64,000 nucleotides of DNA, taken from the NCBI GenBank assembly GCA_964638035.1, contig CAZWXD010000008.1, positions 47,943 to 111,942 on the forward strand, written 5' to 3'. Source of the stretch: JAGGAG01 sp964638035. Its GTDB lineage: Bacteria > Gemmatimonadota > Gemmatimonadetes > Gemmatimonadales > GWC2-71-9. Position 1 is the first letter of the stretch; every line of letters begins with the position of its first letter. Position numbers and translations under genes: made by a program. Shown piece by piece: positions 30,933 to 40,056 of this stretch. Under the pieces are notes generated by a model. It was not told the DNA's origin and did not search any database. It saw only the letters and a program-made list of their open reading frames with translations.

Positions 30933-31535
30933 CTACCCACCGTGACGCCTGGCGATGAGGGCGCCAAAGACGAGGTGCAGTCCCCCGAAACCGAGGATCA
31001 TGAAGAGGTTGCCCGCCTGGGGCCGTGCCAGGGCCAGGACGCCCAGGGCCATGAAGCAGGCACCCATGACCGGTACGATCCGCACCGAGGAGGCGCCCCC
31101 GGTCACGAGCGCCGCACCATAGAGCAGGAGCCACATCCCGGGCAGCACGCTGAACGCCCCGTGTCCCACCAGCGACAGCGTGAGGAACAGGCCCACGCCG
31201 ATGGGCGGCAGGTAGCCGAGGAGGAACCGGCGAAGCGGCCGGGTGAGGATGTACCCCTGGGCACGCCGAACCTTGGTGACCAGCGCCACCGAGCCGACCA
31301 CACCGGCCACCAGGGCCGCGAGCAGCCACGCCTGGAGCCACTCGCGCGGCGACCCCGCCCGCTGGCCCACGACACCGGCGACGCTCGCCACCACCCCCAT
31401 CGCCACGCCGCCCCAGCCCGGGATCCCGGTGAAGGACGACGCGCGCTCCATGGCATCGCGGATGAACCCGAGGTTGTCCATGGCGCGGACGTGCAGCGCT
31501 GGCACCTCGCCCGGGTCGGGCTGGGGATTGGCCAT
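30933..31535 (-). CDS. Polytopic membrane protein, unknown function, partner of wHTH regulator
   Basis: About 200 residues with five to six hydrophobic segments (for example AWLLAALVAGVVGSVALV and LFMILGFGGLHLVFGALI). The N-terminal soluble part contains MDNLGFIRDAMERASSFTGIPGWGG. This layout is common in small membrane proteins encoded with HTH_34 regulators. The ATG at 31535 or 31547 is likely, and a GTG at 31580 would fall inside the palindrome. It is the first gene of the unit with the regulator. Confidence 0.65.
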   Translation of the reverse strand: MANPQPDPGEVPALHVRAMDNLGFIRDAMERASSFTGIPGWGGVAMGVVASVAGVVGQRAGSPREWLQAWLLAALVAGVVGSVALVTKVRRAQGYILTRPLRRFLLGYLPPIGVGLFLTLSLVGHGAFSVLPGMWLLLYGAALVTGGASSVRIVPVMGACFMALGVLALARPQAGNLFMILGFGGLHLVFGALIARRHGG

Positions 31536-31578
31536 GGCGAGGAGCATAGGCGCGTCCACGGACTCGTTCAAGCAGGGC

Positions 31579-31595
31579 ACTTTGCATCATAAAGT
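31579..31595. promoter_or_regulatory. 17-nt palindromic operator candidate upstream of the regulator operon
   Basis: ACTTT and AAAGT arms around seven central bases. It aligns with the site at 30479-30495 at the same centre. It overlaps the region where the minus-strand promoter of the membrane-protein/regulator operon should lie, which suggests autoregulation. Confidence 0.5.
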
Positions 31596-31722
31596 GACGC
31601 CGGGTACCGGTCAAGCCCCCACGCCCGGCCTCCCATCCGGTGTAGACTACCCGTCTCGCTGGCACCTTGTCGCACCCGATCCCGGTGCCATGTCACCCAA
31701 CCACCACCCAGGAGGTCCATCC

Positions 31723-32148
31723 ATGGGCTTCGCGCAGGAATTCCGGGAGTTTGCCCTCAAGGGCAACGTGATGGACCTCGCCGTCGGTGTCATCATTGGC
31801 GGGGCCTTCGGCAAGATCGTGGACTCGGTCGTGAACGACCTGGTCATGCCCCTGGTGGGTCGGCTGACCGGGGGCGGGCTCGACTTCACGAACCTCTTCC
31901 TGCCGCTCGCCACGGTCCCCGATGGCATCCCCCACACCCTCGACGCCGTGCGCAAGGCGGGGATCCCGGTGGTGGCATACGGGAGCTTCCTGACGGTGGC
32001 GCTCAACTTCCTCATCCTGGCCTTCATCATCTTCCAGATGGTCAAGGCGGTGAACCGCCTGCGTCGCGCCACGCCGCCGGCCCCCGCCGCGACCCCGGAA
32101 GACGTGGTCCTCCTGCGCGAGATCCGCGATGCCCTGAAGGCGCGGTAG
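31723..32148 (+). CDS. mscL: Large-conductance mechanosensitive channel
   Basis: 141 residues. FREFALKGNVMDLAVGVIIGGAFGKIVDSVVNDLVMP is the diagnostic first helix and pore region, and NFLILAFIIFQMVKAVN is the second span. The C-terminal helix reads DVVLLREIRDAL. The channel opens on hypo-osmotic shock. The ATG at 31723 follows GGAGG by 7 nt, and a TAGACT box lies at 31643. The next gene starts 3 bp after the stop. Confidence 0.97.
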   Translation: MGFAQEFREFALKGNVMDLAVGVIIGGAFGKIVDSVVNDLVMPLVGRLTGGGLDFTNLFLPLATVPDGIPHTLDAVRKAGIPVVAYGSFLTVALNFLILAFIIFQMVKAVNRLRRATPPAPAATPEDVVLLREIRDALKAR

Positions 32149-32151
32149 CCG

Positions 32152-32505
32152 ATGGGAGCCTTCATCGGAATTGGCCTCGCCGCCGGGGTGCTTGCCGGGC
32201 TCTTTGGCGTGGGGGGCGGGGTCCTGATCGTTCCCGGCCTGATGTACTTCTCGGGTTTCGGCATCAAGGAGGCCACCGGCACCTCGCTGGGAGCCCTCCT
32301 CCTCCCCGTGGGGATCCTGGGTGCCCTGACCTACCACCAGGCGGGACACCTGAACATCAAGGCGGCGCTGGTGGTGGCGCTGGGGCTCCTGTTTGGCGCC
32401 TGGTTCGGTGCGAGGCTCTCGGTGGCGGCGTCCGGGACGCTGATGCAACGGAGCTTTGCCGTGTTCCTGGTGGCGGTGGCCGTGAGGATGTGGATCAAGG
32501 CCTGA
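32152..32505 (+). CDS. Half-size TauE/SafE (TSUP) family membrane protein
   Basis: 117 residues with about four membrane spans. AAGVLAGLFGVGGGVLIVPGLM and EATGTSLGALLLPVGILGALTYH match one repeat of TSUP anion exporters. Full TSUP proteins (~250 residues) hold two such halves, so this one would need to dimerise. The sequence is intact from ATG to stop, so it is not a truncated gene. It lies 3 bp after mscL and is probably co-transcribed. Confidence 0.85.
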   Translation: MGAFIGIGLAAGVLAGLFGVGGGVLIVPGLMYFSGFGIKEATGTSLGALLLPVGILGALTYHQAGHLNIKAALVVALGLLFGAWFGARLSVAASGTLMQRSFAVFLVAVAVRMWIKA

Positions 32506-32662
32506 CGCGGGCAGGCCGGATGACCGGATCCGTGGCGGTGCGGGGCCTCCTGCGGCACGATGGTGTGCAGGTCGGCCCCACCTTGGCGTCACCTTGCCCC
32601 GGGCCCGGCTGACCGGTCGGTCCCCTCGCATGGCCTGAGGCACCGCAACACGGAGGGGCGTC

Positions 32663-33721
32663 GTGCGCCTGCTCCCTCGACGGTACACCGCTGCACTCCT
32701 CCTGCTCGGCCTCTCGGCCTGCAGCCAAGCGGAGCCGTTCACCAACCCCGACACCAACGAACCCACCGCGTTCGACCCCACCCCACCGGTGCGCCTCACC
32801 TACAACCCGGGGCCCGACGTGGAACCCGCGTTCCTCCCGGGTGGCGAGATCGTCTTCGGCTTCAGTCGGCCGGGTGAACCCAATGAGGATCAGTGCCTCG
32901 GTGCCCTGCCCAACCAGGGTGGCACCACCGTGGCCGAGAGCTGCCCCCGTACGGCGGGCTCGCGGGACTCGACCGAACGGTACGGCGAGGCACGAGCGCT
33001 CACCGCCGATACCGTGGCCCTGGTGGTGGCGACCCGGCGCACCGGGCGCCGGACAGACGACTTCGCGTGGATCGGGCGGGCGCCCTGGCGCAGCGCCACC
33101 GAGTTCACGCCACGCGTGCGCTTTCCCTTCACCAGCACGACGGGAACCGTTCAGTTCACGCCCCGGTACCTGTCGGTCGTGGCACCCGACGTGGTGGCGT
33201 ACGTGGCGACCGAGACGGAATCGGCATGCCCGGGACTTGCCTTCCCCTGCATGGACCAGGTGCTCGTCACGTACGGAACGGAGGTGGGCGAGGTGGCCCT
33301 CCAGGACTCCACCCCGCCGGTGGTGCTGGCCGGCGTGGAGCGCCCCACCAGCATTGCCCCAGGGCCGTCGCCGGGATCCATCCTCTTCACGCTGACTGCC
33401 GACGCCCGGGTGTTCCTGCGGGAGGCCAGCGGCGCCATCACCCTGTTCGCCGTGCCCAGCACCTCCAACGCGGTGCGCGACCCGTCGCTGGCCGGCAACC
33501 TCCTTGTCAGCGTGGTGAACGGCGACCTCGGCTACTACACCCTGCCGGACAGTTCCCTGGTCCAGGACGGCGCCGGAGGCGACCTCGTCCTCACCGACCT
33601 CACCACCGGGCAGTCACGGCTGCTCGCACAGGGTTCCTGGCGTCGTCCCTACTTCTCCGCAGACGGGCGGCAGGTCGTGGCCGAAGGCAACGGCGACATC
33701 TACCGGTTCGACCTGCCGTGA
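32663..33721 (+). CDS. Lipoprotein with TolB-like beta-propeller features
   Basis: 352 residues. A lipoprotein signal ends in LLLLGLSACS, so the mature protein is lipid-anchored. Repeats of the kind VEPAFLPGGEIVFGFSR and RRPYFSADGRQVVAEGNGDIYRFDLP resemble WD40/TolB propeller blades. GTG at 32663 follows a GGAGGGGCGTC ribosome-binding site. The stop overlaps the next start (GTGA), so it is made together with the TonB-dependent receptor and is probably its surface or periplasmic partner. Confidence 0.75.
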   Translation: MRLLPRRYTAALLLLGLSACSQAEPFTNPDTNEPTAFDPTPPVRLTYNPGPDVEPAFLPGGEIVFGFSRPGEPNEDQCLGALPNQGGTTVAESCPRTAGSRDSTERYGEARALTADTVALVVATRRTGRRTDDFAWIGRAPWRSATEFTPRVRFPFTSTTGTVQFTPRYLSVVAPDVVAYVATETESACPGLAFPCMDQVLVTYGTEVGEVALQDSTPPVVLAGVERPTSIAPGPSPGSILFTLTADARVFLREASGAITLFAVPSTSNAVRDPSLAGNLLVSVVNGDLGYYTLPDSSLVQDGAGGDLVLTDLTTGQSRLLAQGSWRRPYFSADGRQVVAEGNGDIYRFDLP

Positions 33722-36495
33722 GGTTGCGCGCCGTCCTGCCCTGCCTCGTCGTCCTGTCTGCCCTGGCTGGGCGCGCCGAGGCGCAGGATGGCGCCATCGG
33801 GGGGCAGGTGGTGGACTCCGCGACGGGACGTGGCCTCCCTGACGTGAGCATCCTGATCGACGGCACGGATCGGGGCGCGGTAACCGACTCCGGCGGGTAC
33901 TACCGGGTGCGGCAGGTGCGGTCGGGAACCTGGGCGCTGCGGGTGCGGCGCATCGGGTACCGTGCGGGCATCGTGCGCGGTGTGGTCGTGCGGTCGGGCG
34001 AGACGGCCCGGGTGGATGTCGCCCTCGCGCCGCGGCCGGTGGAGCTGGAGGAACTGGAGTTCCAGGCGGAAGCCGACAGCGCCCTGGATCCCTTCCAGGT
34101 TCGCACGGAGCAGCGGTACTCTGGCATCGAGCTGCGCCAGCTGCCCGTGAGCTCGCTGGACGAGGCGCTCGAGCTGTCGGCGGGTGCCGTCGGCACCAGC
34201 TACCGGGGAGGCCGCCCGGGCGAGCAGTCGTTCATCCTCGATGGGCTCGGCGTCAAGAACCAGCTCGATGCCGCCACCAACGACGTCGGGCTGCGCATCC
34301 CGCCGGACATGCTGACCGAGGCGTCACTCATCACCAATGGCTTCTCCGCGAGGTACGGCCAGGCCATCTCCGGCATGGTGAACGTGGTGACACGGGACGG
34401 CAGCGACAACTGGCAGGGCATGGCGGCGATCGAGACGGACCGCCCCTTCGGGTCGGCCTCGCCGATGGGCCTCGATCGCGTCATCTTCATCGCCGAGGGC
34501 CCCGTGGCGAGTGGCATCCGCGCCGTGGCATCGGTGGACATGCTGGCCCGCACCGACTTCGACCCGGCCGGTGGCCCCGCCCCGACCGATCCACTCGACC
34601 CGCGCTCGAGCCAGCCCCTGCCGCTGCCACACAACAGCGGCGAGCAACTGTCGTTTGCCGGCAAGCTCTTCATTCCCCTTGGCGCCCGCGAGACGGTGCG
34701 ACTCTTCGGGCTCCACAGCGTGCAGCAGCAGGAACTGTACGACCAGCGCTACAAGTACGACCTGGCCTTTGCACCGGTGCTGAGCTTCAACGGGACGTTG
34801 TTGAGCGCGGCCTTCCAGCATGCCTCGTCCCCCAGGTCCCGGCGGCCGCTCGTGCTCGACGTCCGGCTGGGCTACCTCACCCGCGACTTCGTGCGCGGTA
34901 TGCTGGCGAACGACGTCGAGCCGGCGGTGGGGGCCTTCACCTTCAAGCGGTACGAGGTGGTGGGCGAGGACATGGCCCGCGCGCGCGACACCCTCAGCGC
35001 CATGGCGCCGATTCCGGGGATGTACCTCCCGGCGCCGTCGAGCAGCTCACCCTGGGGTGTACCGGCCTTCTTCCAGGCGCAGGGGTCGGCGGGCGAGGTG
35101 GCATGGAATGCCTTCACCGAGCTGCGGAGCCAGGTGGACGCCACGCTGGGGCTGGGCTCGCGTGCCGACCTCTACTTCGGCGGCGAGTACCTGCTCCAGA
35201 CCGTGAAGACGTTCCAGCGGACGCTGGGCTACCTGCCCGTGGGAGACAGCGTCCCTCCCGCGACGGCATCCGACTTCTCCCCGCGTGCCGGTGCGCTCTA
35301 TGCCGAGATGCAGTACCGGGTCCGGGACCTCGGCTTCACGGCTGGCCTCCGGTATGATCGCTTCGACTCGCGGCAGGACTTCGGCGACTCGACCGCGGCG
35401 CCGCAGAACGCCTTCAGCCCGCGCGTGGCGGTCTCGACGGTGCTGAAGGGTGCCACGCTGGTGAGCAGCTTCGGCTACTTCACGCAGCCGCCCGACTACC
35501 AGTTCCTGGTGAACCAGGCCTTCATGGACACGGCGCGCACGGGACGGTTCCGCGTGGGCAACCCGAACCTGGGGTTCGAGCGCGCCTGGCAGTTCGAGTT
35601 CAACCTTCGCTTCCGCCCACGGCCGGACGTGCTGGTGCGCACCGGCGTCTACGCAAGGAACCTGTACGGGCTGGTGGCCTCGGTGCCATTCGGGTTCAGC
35701 CCCGACTCGGCGGTCTTCAGCAACAACGACATGGGCTCGGTCCGGGGCTTCGAGGCCATCGTCGAGCGGCCCATCCTCCGCGGCTGGGGCGCCCGGTTCC
35801 TCTATACGCTGCAATTCGCGAACGCGACCGCGACGAGCCCGTTCGTGCTCCGCCGGGCCTTCACGATCGACCCGGCCACGGGCGACACGATCTACCCGGC
35901 CAGCGTGGAGTTCCCCCTGGACTACGACCGGCGCCACACGGTGACGGCCATAGTCCAGGGCATCGTCCCGCCAGGTGTGGGACCCAGGATCGGGCGGGCG
36001 CGCCCCTTCGGCAAGTGGGAGCTCGCCTTCATCGGGCGCCTGCTGAGCGGGTTGCCGTACACGGCGCTCCCCAGCACGCCGGGCGCGGCACTCGGCACGC
36101 CCAACCAGTCCCGGCTCCCGTGGACCTCGACCTTGGACGTGCTCTTCCGTCGCCCGGTCGAGCTGGGGCAGGTGCAGGCCGCGTTCTACTTCGACGCGCG
36201 CAACCTGCTGGGCCGGGAGAACGTGGTGGCCGTTCGGCGTGACACCGGCACCCCGTTCGCCACCAACGAAATGATCGAGGCCGCGGCGATGGCGGCCTAC
36301 ACCGCCAACCCGCAACCCATCCCGTTCGAGTCCCCACGCTACCGGCGGTTTGCGGACGCCAATGGAGACGGGTTGGTGGCGGGCGAGGCCGAACTCGTGC
36401 CGCTCTACCGCCGCGCAGCCAAGGACTACTACGAGCCCGTGTTCTACTACGGGCCGCCGCGCGTCATGCGCCTGGGCCTGGAGTTCCTCTTCTAG
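33718..36495 (+). CDS. TonB-dependent receptor with N-terminal carboxypeptidase-regulatory-like domain
   Basis: 925 residues. After a signal peptide (ending LAGRAEAQ), residues ~25-105 form a CarboxypepD_reg-like domain (GQVVDSATGRGLPDVSILIDGT). A plug domain follows around 135-240 (SFILDGLGVKNQL, GFSARYGQAISGMVNVVTRDG). The remainder is a beta-barrel with the C-terminal aromatic end RLGLEFLF. It would import a large solute across the outer membrane using TonB energy. No TonB box is certain. The overlapping lipoprotein gene suggests a SusCD-like two-part uptake system, although that lipoprotein is not SusD-like. Confidence 0.88.
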   Translation: MRLRAVLPCLVVLSALAGRAEAQDGAIGGQVVDSATGRGLPDVSILIDGTDRGAVTDSGGYYRVRQVRSGTWALRVRRIGYRAGIVRGVVVRSGETARVDVALAPRPVELEELEFQAEADSALDPFQVRTEQRYSGIELRQLPVSSLDEALELSAGAVGTSYRGGRPGEQSFILDGLGVKNQLDAATNDVGLRIPPDMLTEASLITNGFSARYGQAISGMVNVVTRDGSDNWQGMAAIETDRPFGSASPMGLDRVIFIAEGPVASGIRAVASVDMLARTDFDPAGGPAPTDPLDPRSSQPLPLPHNSGEQLSFAGKLFIPLGARETVRLFGLHSVQQQELYDQRYKYDLAFAPVLSFNGTLLSAAFQHASSPRSRRPLVLDVRLGYLTRDFVRGMLANDVEPAVGAFTFKRYEVVGEDMARARDTLSAMAPIPGMYLPAPSSSSPWGVPAFFQAQGSAGEVAWNAFTELRSQVDATLGLGSRADLYFGGEYLLQTVKTFQRTLGYLPVGDSVPPATASDFSPRAGALYAEMQYRVRDLGFTAGLRYDRFDSRQDFGDSTAAPQNAFSPRVAVSTVLKGATLVSSFGYFTQPPDYQFLVNQAFMDTARTGRFRVGNPNLGFERAWQFEFNLRFRPRPDVLVRTGVYARNLYGLVASVPFGFSPDSAVFSNNDMGSVRGFEAIVERPILRGWGARFLYTLQFANATATSPFVLRRAFTIDPATGDTIYPASVEFPLDYDRRHTVTAIVQGIVPPGVGPRIGRARPFGKWELAFIGRLLSGLPYTALPSTPGAALGTPNQSRLPWTSTLDVLFRRPVELGQVQAAFYFDARNLLGRENVVAVRRDTGTPFATNEMIEAAAMAAYTANPQPIPFESPRYRRFADANGDGLVAGEAELVPLYRRAAKDYYEPVFYYGPPRVMRLGLEFLF

Positions 36496-36513
36496 CACGC
36501 GCCCGGCGCCGCA

Positions 36514-36519
36514 TACATT
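36514..36519 (+). promoter_or_regulatory. Candidate -10 box of cydA (leaderless arrangement)
   Basis: TACATT followed by six bases and the cydA ATG. No ribosome-binding site precedes the start. A transcript starting about seven bases after the box would begin at the ATG. Confidence 0.35.
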
Positions 36520-36525
36520 CCACCC

Positions 36526-37869
36526 ATGCCCGACCTCCTGGCTGCCCGCTTCCAGATGGGCACGTCGCTGGCCTTCCACATCATCTTTGCGGTGGTGGGG
36601 ATCGGCATGCCGCTGCTCATGGTGGTGGCCGAGCGGCGGTGGCAGGTGACCAGCGACCCCGTCTACCTGGACCTGGCCAGGCGGTGGGCCAGGGGCACGG
36701 CGATCATGTTCGCGGTGGGGGCCGTCTCCGGCACCGTGCTCTCCATGGAGCTCGGGCTCCTGTGGCCGCGCTTCATGCTCCTGGCCGGTCCCATCATCGG
36801 GATGCCCTTCTCGCTCGAGGGCTTCGCCTTCTTCGTCGAGGCCATCTTCCTCGGCGTGTACCTCTACGGCCGGGATCGCCTCTCGCCCCGTGCCCACCTC
36901 ACGGCCGGGGTCATGGTGGCGGTGAGCGGGGCCCTCTCGGGAATCTTCGTCGTCATTGCCAACGCCTGGATGAACACCCCGGCCGGCTTCGAGATGGTGG
37001 ACGGCGTCGCCACGAACGTGGATCCCATCGCGGCAATGGCGAACCCTGCCGCCCTGAGCCAGGTGGTGCACATGACCCTGGCGGCGTACGCTGCCACCGG
37101 GTTCGCCGTGGCCGGCATCCACGCCTTCCTGCTGCGCCGGCGCCCGCACAACGCCTTCCACCGACGCGCCCTGGTGGTCGGGCTCCTCGTTGGCGCCCCG
37201 GCGGCCCTGCTGCAGCCGATATCGGGTGACCTGAGCGGCAAGATGGTGGCCCGCACGCAGCCCACCAAGTTCGCGGCCATGGAGGCCCACTTCCACACCG
37301 AGGCGCCCGCATCGCTGGTGCTGGGCGGGATCCCGAATGAGGCCACTGGCGACGTGTCATTCGCGATCAAGGTGCCCCGGCTGCTGTCCTTCCTGGCCCA
37401 CGGCGACTTCACGTCGCCGGTGGCGGGGCTCGACCAGGCGCCGCGCGATGAATGGCCCAACGTGCGCATCACCCACCTCAGCTTCCAGGTGATGGTTGCC
37501 CTCGGCATGTACCTGCTGGCCATGGCACTCTGGGCCACGTGGCTCTGGCGCAGGCGCCGCGACCTCGCCGGGCAACGACGCTTCCTCCTGGCGCTGGCGG
37601 TGGCCGCGCCCATGGGGTTCATCGCGATCGAGGCAGGCTGGATGGTGACGGAGGTCGGGCGGCAGCCGTGGGTGATCCAGGGTGTCATGCGCACGGCCGA
37701 TGCGGTGACCCCGATGCCGGGCCTGATCGTGCCCTTCCTGCTCTTCACGCTGCTGTACACCGGGCTCGCCGTCGCGGTGACCTGGCTGCTCTACCGGCAG
37801 ATCGTGAAGAGCCCAGGGGACGAGGACCTGCGCCATGGCCACGCCCCCCCCGAGGGGACCCATGCCTGA
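36526..37869 (+). CDS. cydA: Cytochrome bd-type quinol oxidase subunit I
   Basis: 447 residues with about nine spans. LAARFQMGTSLAFHIIFAVVGIGMPLLM is the N-terminal signature. GRQPWVIQGVMRT near residue 380 is the conserved segment near the heme site, and an early His (HIIFAV) is a heme ligand candidate. The periplasmic Q-loop is short, as in CioA-type bd oxidases. The enzyme oxidises quinol and reduces O2 to water. It overlaps cydB by 8 bp. Confidence 0.96.
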   Translation: MPDLLAARFQMGTSLAFHIIFAVVGIGMPLLMVVAERRWQVTSDPVYLDLARRWARGTAIMFAVGAVSGTVLSMELGLLWPRFMLLAGPIIGMPFSLEGFAFFVEAIFLGVYLYGRDRLSPRAHLTAGVMVAVSGALSGIFVVIANAWMNTPAGFEMVDGVATNVDPIAAMANPAALSQVVHMTLAAYAATGFAVAGIHAFLLRRRPHNAFHRRALVVGLLVGAPAALLQPISGDLSGKMVARTQPTKFAAMEAHFHTEAPASLVLGGIPNEATGDVSFAIKVPRLLSFLAHGDFTSPVAGLDQAPRDEWPNVRITHLSFQVMVALGMYLLAMALWATWLWRRRRDLAGQRRFLLALAVAAPMGFIAIEAGWMVTEVGRQPWVIQGVMRTADAVTPMPGLIVPFLLFTLLYTGLAVAVTWLLYRQIVKSPGDEDLRHGHAPPEGTHA

Positions 37870-38884
37870 GCTGACCGCGCCGGTCCTGGTGGCCGTGGCG
37901 CTCCTGGTGTCGCTCACCGCGTACCTGGTCATGGCAGGTGCCGACTTCGGCGGCGGCGTGTGGGACCTCTTCGCCACGGGACCGCGCCGCCGGGCGCAGC
38001 GGGCGCTCATCACCGAGGCGATCGCGCCGATCTGGGAGGCCAACCATGTCTGGCTGATCCTGGCCGTGGTGCTGCTCTTCGTGTGCTTCCCGCCGGCGTT
38101 CGCCCGGATCTCGGTGACGCTGCACATCCCGCTCACGCTCATGCTGGTGGGCATCGTGCTGCGGGGCTCGGCCTTCACCTTCCGGAGCTACGACGCGCAG
38201 CGGGACGACGTGCAGCGCCGGTGGGGCCTGGCCTTCTCCTGGGCGAGCATCCTCACGCCCCTGCTCCTGGGCGTCGCCGCGGGCGCCATCGCGGCCGGCG
38301 GGGTTCCCGCCGAGCCGGCCGCCGCGTTCCGGCAGGGATTCATCGACCCCTGGCTCCGCCCCTTCCCCCTTGCCATCGGCGCCCTGGCGCTGGCACTCTG
38401 CGCCTACCTGGCCGCCGTGTACCTGACGGTGGAGACCGACGACCCGGCGCTGCAGGAGGACTTCCGGCTCCGGGCATTCGTCGCGGGCGGCGCCGTGTTC
38501 CTCGCCGCGACGGCCTCGCTGGTCCTTGCCCGCAGGGACGCGCCATACATCTGGGCCGGCCTCACGGGGAGTCGGTGGGCCCTGGCGTACCAGCTCGCGG
38601 TGGGCATCCTGGCGCTGGTGACCTTCGGGGCGCTCTGGCGCCGGCAGTACCGGGTGGCGAGGCTGACCGCCCCGGTGCAGGCGGCACTCATCCTGTGGGG
38701 ATGGGCGCTCTGCCAGTACCCGTACCTCCTGCCCCCCGACCTCACCATTGCGGGAGCGGCGGCACCGGAGGTGACGCTCCGGCTGGTGCTATGGGCCCTT
38801 GCGGCAGGATTCGCCGTCGTCGTGCCGAGCCTGGCCTACCTGTTCCGGGTGTTCAAGGCACGGCCGCGCGACCTGCGCCCATGA
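37862..38884 (+). CDS. cydB: Cytochrome bd-type quinol oxidase subunit II
   Basis: 340 residues with eight to nine spans. LVMAGADFGGGVWDLFATG, EAIAPIWEANHVWLILAVVLLF and FRSYDAQRDDVQRRWGLAF are typical of CydB. It partners subunit I in the bd oxidase. The ATG at 37862 lies inside the end of cydA. The 3' end overlaps the oppositely oriented Rieske oxygenase gene by 32 bp. Confidence 0.96.
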   Translation: MPELTAPVLVAVALLVSLTAYLVMAGADFGGGVWDLFATGPRRRAQRALITEAIAPIWEANHVWLILAVVLLFVCFPPAFARISVTLHIPLTLMLVGIVLRGSAFTFRSYDAQRDDVQRRWGLAFSWASILTPLLLGVAAGAIAAGGVPAEPAAAFRQGFIDPWLRPFPLAIGALALALCAYLAAVYLTVETDDPALQEDFRLRAFVAGGAVFLAATASLVLARRDAPYIWAGLTGSRWALAYQLAVGILALVTFGALWRRQYRVARLTAPVQAALILWGWALCQYPYLLPPDLTIAGAAAPEVTLRLVLWALAAGFAVVVPSLAYLFRVFKARPRDLRP

Positions 38885-39986
38885 TACCGCGATAGTACCG
38901 GTCGAACGCCGCGCTCAGGCTCTCGCGCCGTGAATACGGTCCCGGCCGGTAGGCGCGGCTCGACACGCCGAGCTGGGTCTGCTCGCAGATGTGCCAGTCC
39001 TCCCGGTTGGTCCGGTCCCAGAAGCCAATGCCGTCCTGCGGGTCGAATCCGGGATCAGTGAGCGTCCCGGGGTTGAAGAGGAACTCGCACGCCACCAGCG
39101 TGCGGTCGGGCGCCAGCGGCTGGAAGGTGTGCACCATGACGTAGTCGTGGTGCAGGCTCAGGAGCATGTTGGGGAAGATGGAGTAGTAGTACACGCGCTG
39201 GGCCTCGCCGGGGAGGTCGGCCACCGGAAGGCCGCACGACTCGCCGCTCAGGGTCATGCTCCCGCCCTCGCGGCTCACCGTCATGAACCCGCCCAGGTAC
39301 GGTCCATCCACCAGGTCGTTCTCTCCGCTGGTGGGAGGCGAGAGCTTCACCAGCGAGGGATGCACCGGCGCACAGTGGTAGCACTCGGAGTAGTTCTGGA
39401 ACAGCAGCTTCCAGTTGGCGCGCACGTCGTAGGTGAGCCGTCCGCCGGTCGCAAGCGAACCCAGCTGCCATCGCGCGAGCCGCTCCCGCATCGGCGCCCA
39501 CGCCACCTCGAACGGCTCGGAGGCCTCCGACAGGTTCACGAAGACGAACCCGTCCCACTCCGACACCTGTGCCTGCGCCAGGCCGTAGCGACCCTTGTCG
39601 AAACCCTCCATCTCGCGCTGGTCGGGCACGCCGATGAGCTGGCCATCGAGCCCGTACGTCCACGCGTGGTAGGGACACTGGATCGTCCCCGGGAGGTGGC
39701 CGCTGGGCTCTTCACAGAGGCGGCTGCCGCGGTGGCGGCACACGTTGAAGTGCGCCCGCAGGGTTCCTGCCCGGTCCCGCACCAGGATCAGGCTTTCCTT
39801 TCCCATCGTGAGCAACCGGTATTCCCCCGGCACCACCAGCGCCGATGCCCGGCCCACTCCCAGCCAGCGCCGGGCGAAGATCCGCTCGACTTCGTGCTCG
39901 AAGGTGGCGGGCGAGGTGTACCATGACCCCTCGAGGGTGTGCAGCCCCTCGGTGGCCAGGTCGGTGGTCTTGAGGAAGGTGGTCAT
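38853..39986 (-). CDS. Rieske-type aromatic-ring-hydroxylating oxygenase alpha subunit
   Basis: About 377 residues. The Rieske [2Fe-2S] ligands are C-x-H in CRHRGSRLC and C-x2-H in CPYHAW near residues 80-105. The mononuclear iron site appears as NYSECYHCAPVHPSLVKLS near residue 205. The overall form resembles Rieske monooxygenases acting on quaternary amines as well as aromatic dioxygenases, so the substrate is open. No ferredoxin reductase gene is adjacent. The start is either ATG 39986 (GGAG upstream) or 39992. Confidence 0.88.
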   Translation of the reverse strand: MTTFLKTTDLATEGLHTLEGSWYTSPATFEHEVERIFARRWLGVGRASALVVPGEYRLLTMGKESLILVRDRAGTLRAHFNVCRHRGSRLCEEPSGHLPGTIQCPYHAWTYGLDGQLIGVPDQREMEGFDKGRYGLAQAQVSEWDGFVFVNLSEASEPFEVAWAPMRERLARWQLGSLATGGRLTYDVRANWKLLFQNYSECYHCAPVHPSLVKLSPPTSGENDLVDGPYLGGFMTVSREGGSMTLSGESCGLPVADLPGEAQRVYYYSIFPNMLLSLHHDYVMVHTFQPLAPDRTLVACEFLFNPGTLTDPGFDPQDGIGFWDRTNREDWHICEQTQLGVSSRAYRPGPYSRRESLSAAFDRYYRGIMGAGRAAVP

Positions 39987-40056
39987 GGGCATGCTCCGCG
40001 CCGTATGTTCCCGGGGCTGGCCGGGAATCCAATCTAGCCTCTCGCGGGACACCTTC

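Noticed and set aside
32152..32505. Half-size TauE gene as a truncated pseudogene
   Set aside because: It has clean start and stop signals, sits 3 bp after mscL, and no remnant of a second half follows.
35047..37296. 749-codon open frame on the minus strand across the TonB receptor and cydA
   Set aside because: Antisense shadow with His/Arg/Gly-rich translation and no start signals.
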